Source of the DNA: Paraplanobispora siamensis | GTDB lineage: Bacteria; Actinomycetota; Actinomycetes; Streptosporangiales; Streptosporangiaceae | Direction of reading: 5' to 3' | DNA: 64,000 nucleotides | Assembly (NCBI RefSeq): GCF_016863175.1 | Contig: NZ_BOOJ01000014.1 | Coordinates: 62,001-126,000 of the forward strand | Shown: positions 1 through 13,684 of the stretch, in pieces | How the letters are laid out: each line of letters starts with the position of its first letter | How positions within the stretch are numbered: the first letter of the stretch is position 1 | Position numbers and translations under genes: made by a program | The notes under the pieces: generated by a model | Told to the model about the DNA's origin: nothing | Seen by the model: only the letters and a program-made list of their open reading frames with translations | The model's database searches: none

Positions 1-135
1 TGGACCCCCGCTGTGATCCAGGGTGGGGTGCCGATCCCGCTCACCGGGACGAACAGGCAGCAGGCCCTCACAAACTGGAAGGCGCTGCGCGGATGCACCG
101 GGCTGGCGGCCAAGCCGGGCAAATCCGCCGATTGA
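1..135 (+). CDS. C-terminal end of an unidentified protein (partial)
   Basis: An open frame enters from the left edge and ends at a TGA at 133-135, giving 44 residues that begin WTPAVIQGGVPIPL and end KPGKSAD. The codons have the GC-rich third positions expected of a real gene here. No domain can be recognised from this fragment. It is on the same strand as the TetR gene that starts 46 bases downstream and could be its neighbour or target, but that is only inference. Confidence 0.4.
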   Translation, partial: WTPAVIQGGVPIPLTGTNRQQALTNWKALRGCTGLAAKPGKSAD

Positions 136-180
136 TTCAGAGGGCCTGACCTGGAGGGAATAGGCAGGCAAGATGGTGGG

Positions 181-828
181 GTGTCCACCCTGCCTGTCGA
201 GGAGTCCGGTGAGGCTCCCCTGCGGCGCCAGCCCACCCAGCGGCGCAGCGCGCGACGCGTCGAGCGGATGCTCGACGCGTGCGCCGACCTGCTGGACGAG
301 ATCGGCTACGAGGCGCTGTCCACCACGCGAATCGCCGAGCGCGCCGGTGTCGCGATCGGTTCGATCTACCAGTTCTTCCCGGACAAGAAGGCCATCACCC
401 AGGCGGTGACCCGGCGCCACGTGGAGAGGTTCATGTCGCGCATCGGCGCGCGCTTCCTGTCGGAGGACTACTCCGGCTGGTGGGACGCGGTCGACGCGAT
501 CATCGACGAGTACGTCGAGATGCACCGCACCGTCCCCGGCTTCCGCTCCCTGCACTTCGGCGACGTGGTCGACCTCAACCTGCTCGACGGGGTGTCCGAC
601 AACAACACGGTGATCGCCGGGCGCCTGCGCGGGCTGCTCCTGAAGGAGTACGGCCTGGCCGACAGCGAGGAGTTCGACCTCGCCATCATGGTCGCGGTCG
701 AGGCGGGGGACGCGGTGCTGAAGCTGGCCTTCCGCCACGACCCGGAGGGCGCCCCGCAGATCGTCCAGGAGGCCAAGCGGCTGATCCGGGGCTATCTGAG
801 CCGCCAGTTCGCCGACGCCGCCCCCTGA
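181..828 (+). CDS. TetR/AcrR family transcriptional regulator
   Basis: A 215-residue one-component repressor-type regulator starting with GTG. Residues about 20-70 form the TetR helix-turn-helix; TTRIAERAGVAIGSIYQFFPDKK is the typical recognition-helix region followed by the FPDK/FxNK motif. The remaining residues are the helical ligand-binding and dimerisation domain, including a stretch that resembles TetR_C domains (FRSLHFGDVV). Length is normal for the family. The ligand and target are unknown; no clear operator palindrome was seen immediately upstream, and the nearest same-strand gene is the partial one before it. Confidence 0.9.
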   Translation: MSTLPVEESGEAPLRRQPTQRRSARRVERMLDACADLLDEIGYEALSTTRIAERAGVAIGSIYQFFPDKKAITQAVTRRHVERFMSRIGARFLSEDYSGWWDAVDAIIDEYVEMHRTVPGFRSLHFGDVVDLNLLDGVSDNNTVIAGRLRGLLLKEYGLADSEEFDLAIMVAVEAGDAVLKLAFRHDPEGAPQIVQEAKRLIRGYLSRQFADAAP

Positions 829-867
829 GGACCCGGGGTTCCCGGCCGGAGGACCGGGGACTCGGAT

Positions 868-1359
868 TCAGCCGAGGGGACGCCCGGAGGACCAGATCCG
901 GTCGGGGGGCTCGGCCAGGGGCTTGGCCGGGGGGCCGTCGAGCGGGTCCACGACCTCCGGAGACTTCCTGACGACCGTGCCCTGCACGGTCTCCGACACC
1001 GCGGCGATCTCTCTGCGCTCCCGGGCCTTGCGCCTGCGCTCGCGTTCGGCCGCCCGGGCCGCCTTCTCGAAGGCGTCGGCGGGTGCGGGCACGGTCACCG
1101 TGCGCGGGGTCTTCCGGCCCGGTTCCCGCCGTTCTGAGCGCTCCGCCTCGCAGAGCCTGGAGGCGGCCAGCGCCGCGACCGTCCGGTCCTGCCGGGCGAG
1201 CTGCTCCTCCCGGAGTCGTTCCTCCAGGGAGGCGAGCCGCTGATGCGCCCGGTCGACGGCGTCCAGCCTCGCGGAGAGGTATCCCGCGGAACCCGGGACC
1301 ACCACGGACAGGACGGTCATGCACGCCAGAGTGAAGGTGGTCTGCCGGGAAACGCCCAT
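868..1359 (-). CDS. Hypothetical single-pass membrane protein with coiled coil
   Basis: A 163-residue protein with an N-terminal hydrophobic segment (about residues 6-28, TFTLACMTVLSVVVPGSAGYL) followed by a heptad-like, charged helix (about 30-110, rich in Arg, Glu and Ala) and a proline-rich tail. I placed the start at the ATG at 1359 because GAAGGAG lies a few bases upstream; a longer frame reaches 1446 without a good ribosome site. The topology suggests a short membrane anchor with a cytoplasmic or external coiled coil. No known family is recognised. It converges on the TetR gene. Confidence 0.55.
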   Translation of the reverse strand: MGVSRQTTFTLACMTVLSVVVPGSAGYLSARLDAVDRAHQRLASLEERLREEQLARQDRTVAALAASRLCEAERSERREPGRKTPRTVTVPAPADAFEKAARAAERERRRKARERREIAAVSETVQGTVVRKSPEVVDPLDGPPAKPLAEPPDRIWSSGRPLG

Positions 1360-1522
1360 CGCAGCTCCTTCGAACGACATCACTCCGCCAACGGGAGGCG
1401 TCCCTGGTATGCCCGTCCCCTCAGGCGACACGCGCGACGTCACCAATTGCAGACATGTGGTTGCTTAACCGATACCTGTTATTGGGCGGACGAAGCAGAG
1501 TCTCGCTCGGTACGCTCGCGAT

Positions 1523-2062
1523 GTGGCGCATGTGACACGTGAGCACCTTGATCGGCTGCTTGAGCGGGCACTGCTGGCCGATGATCACGAAAGCCTCGCC
1601 CGGCGGCTGGAAGCCCTGGTCGAAGCCTACGTGTCCGGCGACGTCCCGCGAGCGGCCATTCTCATATTGGCTGCCGAGGCGTGGCGGCAGGCCGGACAGC
1701 CGGCCCGCGCTCTCGACTGCTTCCAGCGGGCGGTGGACGACGGGGGTGATACGGGCGTCGATCCACGTGCCGGGATCGCCGACACGCTGTTCGAGCTCGA
1801 ACGGCCCAACGAGGCCCGGGAGGTGATCTCGGCGATCCGGGAACGCGGAGAGGTCTCCCCGGCCACCGCGCTGACCGTCGCCGAGACGCTGGCCGCGTAC
1901 GGGGACCCGCGGGAGGCCCACGTCTGGGCCACCGAGGGCGCCGTGGCGGCGGCCCCGGACAGCGAGGAACGAGCGGCGCTCCTGCGCGTGCGCTATCTGA
2001 TCCGGGTGGACCTCGGGCTCCCCGAGGACGAGATGGACGCGCTGCTCGACCTGTCGCGCTGA
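1523..2062 (+). CDS. TPR-like helical repeat protein, hypothetical
   Basis: A 179-residue soluble alpha-helical protein. Alternating Ala/Leu helices such as AAEAWRQAGQPARALDCFQRAV (about residues 48-69) match the tetratricopeptide repeat pattern, and three to four such hairpins fill the chain. The GTG start at 1523 follows a TACGCT -10-like hexamer at 1511-1516 by six bases, so the mRNA may be leaderless. TPR proteins are usually protein-interaction scaffolds; the partner is unknown. It is divergent from the coiled-coil membrane gene. Confidence 0.65.
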   Translation: MAHVTREHLDRLLERALLADDHESLARRLEALVEAYVSGDVPRAAILILAAEAWRQAGQPARALDCFQRAVDDGGDTGVDPRAGIADTLFELERPNEAREVISAIRERGEVSPATALTVAETLAAYGDPREAHVWATEGAVAAAPDSEERAALLRVRYLIRVDLGLPEDEMDALLDLSR

Positions 2063-2240
2063 CCGCAGGCCGTGCCGCCCGAGTCCGTGCCGCCCGAGTC
2101 CGTGCCGTCGGTCGGTCGTGCGGCCCGGAGTGCGCGCCGTCGGCCGGTCGTGCCGTCCGGGGCCCGCACGGCCCGCCGGTCGTGCGCCCTGGGGGCGGCG
2201 CATGCCGGCTGGCGGGGGGTTCGTGCTCGTCTCGGGGGTC

Positions 2241-2984
2241 TCAGCCGAACGGCAGGACCAGCGGGGGCGCCGGTGGGGGCGTGGGCGCGGGCGACGTCCG
2301 CGGAACCGGGCGGGCGGGCTTGGCGGGACGATCAGGCCTCGGACCGGGACGCGACGGATCCCGCCTCGGGCCGGAAGCGGACCTGGCCGGGACGCTCGGC
2401 CCGATCATGCGGGGCGCCGGCTCCACCGCGGTCTCCGGCGGGGTCCGGTACGGCGCCGGCAGGGACAGGACCGTGCCGGTCGACAGCGCCCCCGCCGCGT
2501 CCCGCAGCCGCGGCACCGACGGCACCCCGGCCGTGAAGCCCGCGCGGGTCGCCGGCGCGCCGGGGAGCCCCGGCAGGTCCGGGGTGGGCAGCAGCATCTC
2601 CACCCGGTCCAGGCCGGGATGGCCGGGAGGGCCGAAGGGCAGGGCGGGGAAGCCGATGGCCGCCGCCACCCCCGCGGAATCGGCGAGGCTGAGCACGGCC
2701 GAGGCCATGGAGAGCCCTTCCAGCCCGGCCGCCCTGGCCAGCCGGTCGGCCAGCGGCCGGGACTCCGGGGCGAAGGGGTCGGCGAGGGAGTCGGCAGAGA
2801 GATCGACGGAGGGATCGACGGAGGGATCGACGGCGAAGGAGTCGACCGCGAGGAGACCGGCGGTGACGCGCCCGCCGGAGGACGGGACGCCCGCGCCGGC
2901 CGGGGCGGGCGCCGCCCAGCCGGCCAGGGCCACGAGCGTCACGGCCGTGAGGATTCCCCCCATGTTCCTCGGCACGTTCGACAT
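2241..2984 (-). CDS. Secreted Pro/Ala-rich hypothetical protein
   Basis: About 247 residues. An N-terminal signal peptide is clear (MGGILTAVTLVALAGWAAPAPAGA), followed by a low-complexity region with the repeat DPSVDPSVDLSAD (encoded by near-identical GGATCGACGGAG units around 2805-2830) and a proline-rich tail. The ATG at 2984 is preferred because AGGGGA lies about six bases before it; an ATG two codons earlier is also possible. No enzymatic domain is visible. It may be a cell-wall or extracellular protein. A 13-bp inverted repeat lies directly upstream of the start. Confidence 0.55.
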   Translation of the reverse strand: MSNVPRNMGGILTAVTLVALAGWAAPAPAGAGVPSSGGRVTAGLLAVDSFAVDPSVDPSVDLSADSLADPFAPESRPLADRLARAAGLEGLSMASAVLSLADSAGVAAAIGFPALPFGPPGHPGLDRVEMLLPTPDLPGLPGAPATRAGFTAGVPSVPRLRDAAGALSTGTVLSLPAPYRTPPETAVEPAPRMIGPSVPARSASGPRRDPSRPGPRPDRPAKPARPVPRTSPAPTPPPAPPLVLPFG

Positions 2985-2994
2985 GCGCATCCCC

Positions 2995-3032
2995 TGTTAC
3001 CTTCGGCGGCCTGACGACTGCCGAAGGTAACA
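2995..3032 (-). promoter_or_regulatory. 13-bp perfect inverted repeat 5' of the secreted-protein gene
   Basis: TGTTACCTTCGGC (2995-3007) and GCCGAAGGTAACA (3020-3032) are exact complements around a 12-base loop. The repeat ends five bases before the first possible ATG of the secreted protein on the minus strand, so it would sit in its promoter or 5' leader. It could be an operator or an mRNA hairpin. It lacks a T tract on either side. Confidence 0.5.
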
Positions 3033-3097
3033 GCGGGAGCCGGGCGGGGAGGGCGCTTGACCCGATCCTGAACGAGCCCTTGCCGGGACGAGGGAAT

Positions 3098-3124
3098 CAC
3101 CCCCGGGCGCACGACCCGGGGGTG
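3098..3124 (-). terminator. Probable terminator of the dnaK-clpB operon
   Basis: CACCCCCGGG (3098-3107) and CCCGGGGGTG (3115-3124) form a 10-bp perfect GC stem with a 7-base loop, beginning five bases beyond the clpB stop on the minus strand. There is no long U tract, which is common for actinobacterial terminators. Confidence 0.55.
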
Positions 3125-3129
3125 GGGGC

Positions 3130-5712
<2,583 letters not shown>

Positions 5713-5799
5713 TTATATTGCCTCACTTCGTTCGGCGGATCGGGGCGGCTCGGCCCCGCCCCCTCGCAGAACGCGTGACCCCCGGATTCGTGGCGGGAG

Positions 5800-6147
5800 T
5801 CAGGCGGGTGGCAGCTGGTACTGGATCAGAGCGCGGATCGTGGCCATCTCCGCGCGCAGCCGGTGGTTCTCGTCGCGCAGGCGCAGGGCCTCGGTCTCCA
5901 GCGCGAGGATCCGCTTGATGCCGGCGAGGTTGATGCCCTCCTCCTGGGAGAGCCGCTGGACCTCGCGGAGCATCACGATGTCGCGCGTGGAGTAGAGCCG
6001 TCCGCGGCCAGCCGTACGGCCCGGGCTGACCAGGCCGAGACGGTCGTACTGCCGCAGGGTCTGCGGGTGCAGACCCGACAGCTGGGCGGCGACGGAGATC
6101 ACATAGACGGGAGTGTCGTCCGACAGATCGAAGTAGTTGGCGTCCAT
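5800..6147 (-). CDS. hspR: MerR-family heat-shock repressor HspR
   Basis: A 115-residue repressor of the dnaK operon. The MerR winged helix spans about residues 14-80 (VISVAAQLSGLHPQTLRQYDRLGLVSP, then RGRLYSTRDI), followed by a short C-terminal coiled coil. HspR proteins bind HAIR inverted repeats with DnaK as co-repressor, closing a feedback loop; two HAIR-like sites are present upstream of dnaK at 9905-9925 and 9956-9976. The gene begins two bases after the dnaJ stop, so the two are almost certainly translationally coupled. Confidence 0.95.
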   Translation of the reverse strand: MDANYFDLSDDTPVYVISVAAQLSGLHPQTLRQYDRLGLVSPGRTAGRGRLYSTRDIVMLREVQRLSQEEGINLAGIKRILALETEALRLRDENHRLRAEMATIRALIQYQLPPA

Positions 6148-6149
6148 GG

Positions 6150-7349
6150 CTACTCGCTTCTGGCCTGTTGGATCAGCTCGGCCCGCGGGTCACCACCCGC
6201 GGTGGCGTCGCGGAAGTCCTCCAGGGCGCCGCGCGCCTTGTCATCGAGCCGCTGGGGCACCAGGACCTCGACCGTGGCGAGCAGGTCGCCCTTGGTGCCG
6301 TCCTTGCGGGGCACGCCGCGGCCCCGCACCCGGAAGGTGCGCCCGTTGGGGGTGCCCTCGGGGATGCGCAGCGTGACCGGCATGCCCTTGAGGATCGGCA
6401 CCTTGATCTCGGCGCCGAGCGCGGCCTCGGTGAAGGTGACGGGAACGGTGATCGTCAGGTTCTCGCCGGAACGGCCGAAGACCGCGTGCGGCTTGACGTG
6501 GATCTGCACGTACAGGTCACCCGCGGGGCCGCCGTTCTCGCCCGGGGCGCCCTTGCCCTTGAGCCGTATGCGCTGGCCGTCGCCGACTCCGGCCGGGATG
6601 CGCGCCTGGATGGTGCGGGTGCTCTTGCCGCGGCCGCTGCCCTCGCACACCGGGCAGGGGTCGTCCACCAGCAGACCGCGGCCCTTGCAGTCGCGGCAGG
6701 GCTCGGAGAAGGCGAAGTTGCCCAGGTTCCGGCTGGCCGCGCCGGTGCCCTCGCAGGTCGGGCAGACCCGCGGGGTGGTGCCGGCCTTGGCGCCGGTCCC
6801 GGAGCACGCCGTGCAGGCCGAGGAACTGGTGAGCCGGAGCGAGACCGTCGCCCCCTCCACCGCCTCGGTGAAGGTGAGCGTGACCTCGGACTCGATGTCC
6901 TGGCCCCGCCGCGCCCTGGTGGTCCCGCCGGCCCGGCCCGCGGCGCCCCCGCCGCGGTTGAACAGACCGCCGAAGATGTCGCCGAAGCGGTCTCCGGCGC
7001 TCTGCTGGCCGCCGGCGCCGCCACCGGTGCCGCCGAACAGGTCGCCCAGGTCGAAGGGGAAGCCACCCGCGCGGGTGGCGCCCCCGGCGCCCGGGTAACC
7101 GCCGAGTCCGGAGCCGAACAGCGTGCGCGCCTCGTCGTACTCCTTGCGGCGCTTGGTGTCGGACAGGACGTCGTAGGCCTCGGTGACCTCTTTGAACTTG
7201 GCCTCGGTCTCCGTGTTGCCCTGGTTGGCGTCCGGGTGGTACTGCCTGGCCAGCTTCCGGTACGCCTTTTTGATCTCGTCGGCGGTGGCGGACTTGGGCA
7301 CACCAAGGACGGCGTAGTAGTCCTTCTCCAGGTAGTCCTTGGTGCTCAT
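6150..7349 (-). CDS. dnaJ: Type I Hsp40 co-chaperone DnaJ
   Basis: A 399-residue J-domain protein that stimulates DnaK ATPase and delivers substrates. The J domain occupies about 1-75 with the HPD motif at 38-40, followed by a Gly/Phe-rich linker (about 78-145), four CxxCxGxG zinc motifs (first cysteines near 179, 196, 218 and 232) and the C-terminal substrate-binding beta domains. All zinc ligands are present, so this is a complete type I DnaJ of the dnaK-operon (DnaJ1) kind. It lies 28 bases after grpE and two bases before hspR. Confidence 0.97.
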   Translation of the reverse strand: MSTKDYLEKDYYAVLGVPKSATADEIKKAYRKLARQYHPDANQGNTETEAKFKEVTEAYDVLSDTKRRKEYDEARTLFGSGLGGYPGAGGATRAGGFPFDLGDLFGGTGGGAGGQQSAGDRFGDIFGGLFNRGGGAAGRAGGTTRARRGQDIESEVTLTFTEAVEGATVSLRLTSSSACTACSGTGAKAGTTPRVCPTCEGTGAASRNLGNFAFSEPCRDCKGRGLLVDDPCPVCEGSGRGKSTRTIQARIPAGVGDGQRIRLKGKGAPGENGGPAGDLYVQIHVKPHAVFGRSGENLTITVPVTFTEAALGAEIKVPILKGMPVTLRIPEGTPNGRTFRVRGRGVPRKDGTKGDLLATVEVLVPQRLDDKARGALEDFRDATAGGDPRAELIQQARSE

Positions 7350-7377
7350 CTGTCTTCCTTCTCCAGGTAGAAGCGGA

Positions 7378-7980
7378 TCAGTTGTCGGCCGGGGCGGGGT
7401 CTTCGGGCTCGGCGACCGCGACCCGCGCGGGGCGGAGCACCCGCTCGCCGATCCGGTAACCGGGCTGCAGGATCTCCACGCAGGTCGGCTCGGTGACGTC
7501 GGACGAGTAGCTGTGCATCAGCGCCTCGTGGACCGTCGGGTCGAACGGCTCGCCCTTGGTGCCGAACGAGCTCAGCCCCAGCTTGCCGGTGGCCGCCTCC
7601 AGGGACTCGCCCACCTTGGCGAAGCCGCCGGTGAGCTCCCCGTGGTCGCGGGCCCGGCCGATGTCGTCGAGGACCGGCAGCAGCTCGGCCAGAACGCCGG
7701 CCACCGCCTGCTCCTTGACCGCGGCCCGGTCGCGATCGACCCGCTTGCGGTAGTTGGAGTACTCGGCCTGCAGGCGCTGCAGGTCCGCCGTGCGCTCGGC
7801 GAGCTGGGTGGCCAGCTCGACCGAGGCGAGGTCGGGCCCGGCGGCGGGCGGGACGGCGGAGGCCGATTCGGCCTGGTCGACGCCGCCGTCCGCCCCGCGC
7901 ACCTCACCGGTCTCCGGGTCGATCTTGCGGTTGTCGCGGATCACCGGCTCCTCCTCGGAGCCGTTCTCACGCGTGCTCAC
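7378..7980 (-). CDS. grpE: Nucleotide exchange factor GrpE
   Basis: A 200-residue dimeric co-chaperone that releases ADP from DnaK. An acidic disordered N-terminus precedes the long coiled coil (about 55-110, [20 protein letters not shown]) and the C-terminal beta domain containing the GrpE signature around [15 protein letters not shown] chose the GTG at 7980 because GAGGGGG lies 8-9 bases upstream and because the longer frame (to 8064) would overlap dnaK. It starts 28 bases after dnaK in the operon. Confidence 0.96.
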   Translation of the reverse strand: MSTRENGSEEEPVIRDNRKIDPETGEVRGADGGVDQAESASAVPPAAGPDLASVELATQLAERTADLQRLQAEYSNYRKRVDRDRAAVKEQAVAGVLAELLPVLDDIGRARDHGELTGGFAKVGESLEAATGKLGLSSFGTKGEPFDPTVHEALMHSYSSDVTEPTCVEILQPGYRIGERVLRPARVAVAEPEDPAPADN

Positions 7981-8008
7981 GCTCGTGTCCCCCTCGACTC
8001 TCCGGCCG

Positions 8009-10494
<2,486 letters not shown>

Positions 10495-10515
10495 CCGGTA
10501 CGGCTCCCGCCGGCC

Positions 10516-10547
10516 GGTACGGCCCCGCCGGACCGCGGGGCCGTACC
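10516..10547. terminator. GC-rich hairpin between convergent genes
   Basis: GGTACGGCCCCG (10516-10527) and CGGGGCCGTACC (10536-10547) are perfect 12-bp arms with an 8-base loop. It lies between the sigma remnant (ends 10494) and the convergent lipoprotein gene (ends 10721), so it may terminate both transcripts. No T tract is present. Confidence 0.5.
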
Positions 10548-10720
10548 GGATCGCCGGGGCCGTGTCCGGACATGCCGGTACGGCCCGCCGGCCGGGACCG
10601 GGCCGGGCCGTTGGGCGGTCGCCGTACGTCCGGGGCCATCCGGCGGTGCCGCCGGGGGCTCGGGGACGTACGGCGGGCGGGACGGCCGTGTCCGGGGCGC
10701 CTGGCGGACGCCCCGGCGGG

Positions 10721-11209
10721 TCAGCGCCTGGCGCCGTCGACGACCTTGCGCTTGCCCAGGGGCTTCTTGAGCTTGACGGTCGTCACCTTCTGGATGGCGA
10801 TCTCGATGCAGGCCACGTTCTGGACCTTGCTGCTCTGGCCCTCCCAGAGGGTGACGGTCACCTTCTTGCTCGTCTCCTTCACGGTCACGCGGTCGAGCAC
10901 GTGGCACGGCTCGACCCCGGACCACCAGGTGATCCGCAGACTCCGGCGGTCCTTGGACGGCTTGGCCTTCAGCCAGCGGACCTTGTGGGGGTCGTCGGCG
11001 TCGCCGGTGGGCTTGGTCGGCTTCGGGTCCCGGGTCGGCTCGTCCCGGGGCGGCACGGTGTGGCTCACCGTCCGCGACGGGCCGGCGTCCGTCGCGACGG
11101 AGCCGGAGCCGCCGCTCGGGCCGCCGGCGGCGCCGGTGGTGGGCCCGGTGCCGCATCCCATGGCCAGGAGCAGGGTGCCCGCCAGGAGCGGGGTCGTGAT
11201 CCTACGCAT
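10721..11209 (-). CDS. Hypothetical lipoprotein
   Basis: A 162-residue exported protein. The N-terminus has a lipoprotein signal with lipobox LLAMGC (Cys19), then a Gly/Ser/Thr/Pro-rich linker to about residue 70 and a lysine-rich beta-type domain (about 75-160, RSLRITWWSGVEPCHVLDRVTVKET) with two cysteines that could pair. It would be anchored to the outer face of the membrane. No named family is recognised with confidence. It is divergent from the ABC-2 exporter genes. Confidence 0.6.
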   Translation of the reverse strand: MRRITTPLLAGTLLLAMGCGTGPTTGAAGGPSGGSGSVATDAGPSRTVSHTVPPRDEPTRDPKPTKPTGDADDPHKVRWLKAKPSKDRRSLRITWWSGVEPCHVLDRVTVKETSKKVTVTLWEGQSSKVQNVACIEIAIQKVTTVKLKKPLGKRKVVDGARR

Positions 11210-11251
11210 ACCCCTAAGACGGATCCGCCCCCGGAGCGGTTCAAGGGGTCG

Positions 11252-11280
11252 TTGACGTCTATCTTCCGCAGGACTAAATT
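11252..11280 (+). promoter_or_regulatory. Strong promoter for the ABC-2 exporter; probable leaderless mRNA
   Basis: TTGACG (11252-11257) is followed after 17 bases by TAAATT (11275-11280). Only six bases separate the -10 from ATG 11287, and no ribosome site precedes that ATG, so transcription should start at or next to the start codon. Confidence 0.65.
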
Positions 11281-11286
11281 CAACAT

Positions 11287-12018
11287 ATGATGAGTTATGC
11301 GGTGGCCGTACGGGACCTCCGGGTGGAACGCGGTCGCAGAGAAGTGCTGCACGGGGTCTCGTTCGAGGTTCCGCGCGGATCGGTCCTGGGGTTGATCGGC
11401 CCCAGCGGCTGCGGGAAGACGACGCTGATGCGCGCGGTCGTCGGGGTGCAGACGGTCGCGGGCGGGACGGTCACGGTCCTCGGCGAGCCGGCGGGCGGTC
11501 CCGGGCTGCGGGCCAAGGTGGGCTACTCCACGCAGAGCCCCGCCGTCTACGACGACCTGACCGTGACGGAGAACCTGGCCTACTTCGCCGCGGTGCTCGG
11601 CGCGCCGAAGACCGACATCGCCAGGGTCATCGGCGAGGTGGGACTGGACGACGCCGCCGGGCAGCTGGCCAGGACGCTCTCCGGCGGCCAGAAGAGCCGG
11701 GCCAGCCTCGCGGTGGCCCTGCTCGGCGCCCCCGAACTGCTCGTGCTCGACGAGCCCACCGTCGGGCTCGACCCGGTGCTCCGCAACGAGCTGTGGGGGC
11801 TGTTCCACCGGCTGGCGGCCGGCCGGGGCGTGACGCTCATGGTCTCCAGCCACGTCATGGACGAGGCCTCCCGGTGCGACCGTCTCCTGCTGATGCGCGA
11901 GGGCGAGATCCTCGCCGACGACTCGCCCGGGGCCCTGCGCGACCGCACCGGCGCGACCGACCTGGAGGCGGCCTTCCTGCGCCTCGTCGCCGACAGGGAG
12001 ACGGTGAACGAACGATGA
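11287..12018 (+). CDS. ABC-2 type exporter, ATP-binding protein
   Basis: A 243-residue ABC ATPase with Walker A GPSGCGKTT (about 38-46), Q-loop YSTQSP, signature LSGGQKSRASLA, Walker B LLVLDEPTVGLDP and switch region SSHVMDE. The layout is that of single-domain ATPases of the drug/lipid ABC-2 exporter family. Its stop codon overlaps the ATG of the permease by four bases (ATGA), so the two form an operon and complex. A second ATG at 11290 is an alternative start. Substrate unknown; possible roles include antibiotic or lipid efflux. Confidence 0.92.
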   Translation: MMSYAVAVRDLRVERGRREVLHGVSFEVPRGSVLGLIGPSGCGKTTLMRAVVGVQTVAGGTVTVLGEPAGGPGLRAKVGYSTQSPAVYDDLTVTENLAYFAAVLGAPKTDIARVIGEVGLDDAAGQLARTLSGGQKSRASLAVALLGAPELLVLDEPTVGLDPVLRNELWGLFHRLAAGRGVTLMVSSHVMDEASRCDRLLLMREGEILADDSPGALRDRTGATDLEAAFLRLVADRETVNER

Positions 12019-12746
12019 GCGTCCAGATCACACTCGCCACGGCCAGGCGCATCCTGACCCAGCTCAGGCACGACCACCGCACGGTCGCGCTGATGGTCCT
12101 GGTGCCGACGCTGGTGATGGTCCTGCTGTACTACGTGATCGGCGACCAGCGGGCGTTCGATTCCTGGACGCCGGTCCTGCTGTGCGTCTTCCCGTTCCTG
12201 GTCATGTTCCTGGTCACCTCGATCGCCACGTTGCGGGAGCGGACGACCGGGACCCTGGAACGGCTGATGGCCTCCCCGCTGGGCAAGCTGGACCTGCTGC
12301 TGGGGTACGGCCTGGCGTTCGGCCTGATGGCGGTGCTCCAGGTCGCGCTGGTGCTGACGGTCTCCCTGACCTGGCTGGGCTTCGATCTCGGCACGTCGCT
12401 GTGGCCCCTGGTCGTGGTGGCGCTCGGCAACGCGCTGCTGGGCACCGCCCTCGGCCTGCTGTGCAGCGCCTTCGCCAGGACCGAGTTCCAGGCGGTGCAG
12501 TTCATGCCGGTCGTGATGATCCCCCAGCTCCTGCTCGGCGGGATCTTCGTGGCGCGCGACCAGATGGCCACGGTGCTGGAGTGGGTCTCCAACGTGCTTC
12601 CGATGTCCTACGCGATCGAGGCCATGAAGCTGGCGGCGGCGACCGGGGCCGAGGGCGACTTCTGGCGGGACGTGGCCGTGGTGCTGGGCTCGGCCGTACT
12701 GGCCCTGGTGCTCGGCGCCGCGACCCTGCGCAGGCGGACCCCTTAG
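12015..12746 (+). CDS. ABC-2 type exporter, permease
   Basis: A 243-residue membrane protein with about six hydrophobic segments (first near residues 22-42, last near 220-238). The ABC-2 signature region is visible in LLGGIFVARDQM..LEWVSNVLPMSYAIEAMKLAA. It is translationally coupled to the preceding ATPase through ATGA and presumably forms a homodimeric channel. The transcript ends just before proC (40 bases downstream), but proC probably has its own start signals. Confidence 0.9.
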   Translation: MSVQITLATARRILTQLRHDHRTVALMVLVPTLVMVLLYYVIGDQRAFDSWTPVLLCVFPFLVMFLVTSIATLRERTTGTLERLMASPLGKLDLLLGYGLAFGLMAVLQVALVLTVSLTWLGFDLGTSLWPLVVVALGNALLGTALGLLCSAFARTEFQAVQFMPVVMIPQLLLGGIFVARDQMATVLEWVSNVLPMSYAIEAMKLAAATGAEGDFWRDVAVVLGSAVLALVLGAATLRRRTP

Positions 12747-12786
12747 GCTGGTCGCGTCCTGCATCCCCTAGGCAAGGTGTGTCGAC

Positions 12787-13581
12787 ATGATCGCGATTCT
12801 CGGGACCGGCAAGATGGGAGAGGCCCTGCTGTCTGGACTGCTCCGGGCGGGCTTCAAGCCGGGAGACGTGATCGCGACAGCCCGGCGCGCGGAGCGGGCC
12901 GAGGCGCTGCGGGAGCGGTACGGCGTGCGCGTGCTGTCCAACCCCGAGGCCGCCAAGAGCGCCGAGACGATCATCTTGGCGGTCAAGCCGCAGGACATGG
13001 CCTCCCTGCTGGCCGAGATCGCGCCCCACGTCCCGCAGGACCGCCTGGTGATCTCGGCGGCGGCGGGCATCACGACCGCGTTCGTGGAGTCCCACCTGTC
13101 CGGTGAGGTCCCGGTGGTCCGGGTGATGTCCAACACGCCGGTCCTGGTGGACGAGGCGATGAGCGTGATCTCTGCGGGCTCCCACGCCTCCGAGGAGCAC
13201 CTGCGGCGCACCGAGGACCTGCTGCGCCCGGTGGGCAAGGTGCTGCGCATCCCCGAGTCCCAGCAGGACGCCGCCACCGCCCTGTCCGGCAGCGGCCCCG
13301 CCTACTTCTTCTATCTCGTCGAGGCCATGGTGGACGCGGGCATCCTGCTCGGCATGCCCCGGGCCGCCGCCCTCGACATGGTCACCCAGTCGATCGTCGG
13401 GGCGGCCATCATGCTGCGCGACTCCGGCGAGCACCCGGTCATCCTCCGCGAGGCCGTCACCTCGCCCGGCGGCACCACCATCTCGGCGATCGCCGAGCTG
13501 GAGCGCCACAGCGTGCGGGCCGCCTTCCTGGCCGCGATCGAGGCCGCCCGCAACCGGGGCCGCGAGCTGGCCGCCGGCTGA
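12787..13581 (+). CDS. proC: Pyrroline-5-carboxylate reductase
   Basis: A 264-residue cytoplasmic enzyme that reduces 1-pyrroline-5-carboxylate to L-proline with NAD(P)H, the last step of proline synthesis. The Rossmann start IAILGTGKMGEALLSGLL, the core ALSGSGPAYFFYLVEA (about 162-177) and the P5CR signature REAVTSPGGTTISAI near the C-terminus are all present, and length is normal. In Streptomyces proC sits near the acuC-bldN block that follows here at 20,358, so the genes at 13,685-20,197 look like an insertion in or alteration of that order. Confidence 0.96.
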   Translation: MIAILGTGKMGEALLSGLLRAGFKPGDVIATARRAERAEALRERYGVRVLSNPEAAKSAETIILAVKPQDMASLLAEIAPHVPQDRLVISAAAGITTAFVESHLSGEVPVVRVMSNTPVLVDEAMSVISAGSHASEEHLRRTEDLLRPVGKVLRIPESQQDAATALSGSGPAYFFYLVEAMVDAGILLGMPRAAALDMVTQSIVGAAIMLRDSGEHPVILREAVTSPGGTTISAIAELERHSVRAAFLAAIEAARNRGRELAAG

Positions 13582-13620
13582 AGGTTCTCCCGCCCTCACC
13601 TGCGCTGTCCGGCTTAACGG

Positions 13621-13637
13621 TTAGGAAGCCTTCCTGA
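13621..13637. promoter_or_regulatory. Palindrome before the MFS pseudogene (weakly iron-box-like)
   Basis: TTAGGAAGCCTTCCTGA contains the exact palindrome AGGAAG-C-CTTCCT. It resembles the actinobacterial IdeR/DmdR box but is 17 rather than 19 bases long, so it is not a proper match. It lies 48 bases before the GTG of the MFS remnant and may be its old operator. Confidence 0.3.
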
Positions 13638-13684
13638 TCTCGGGCATCATTTCCGTCGGAGTTCCGGACGGCGACGAGGGTGGC

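Noticed and set aside
2071-2106. Two 15-bp direct repeats after the TPR-like gene
   Set aside because: Only two GC-rich copies plus a partial, typical of low-complexity intergenic DNA here.
13621-13637. IdeR iron box before the MFS remnant
   Set aside because: The dyad is two bases shorter than the 19-bp consensus and the core TAGGCTA is lacking; kept only as an unassigned palindrome.
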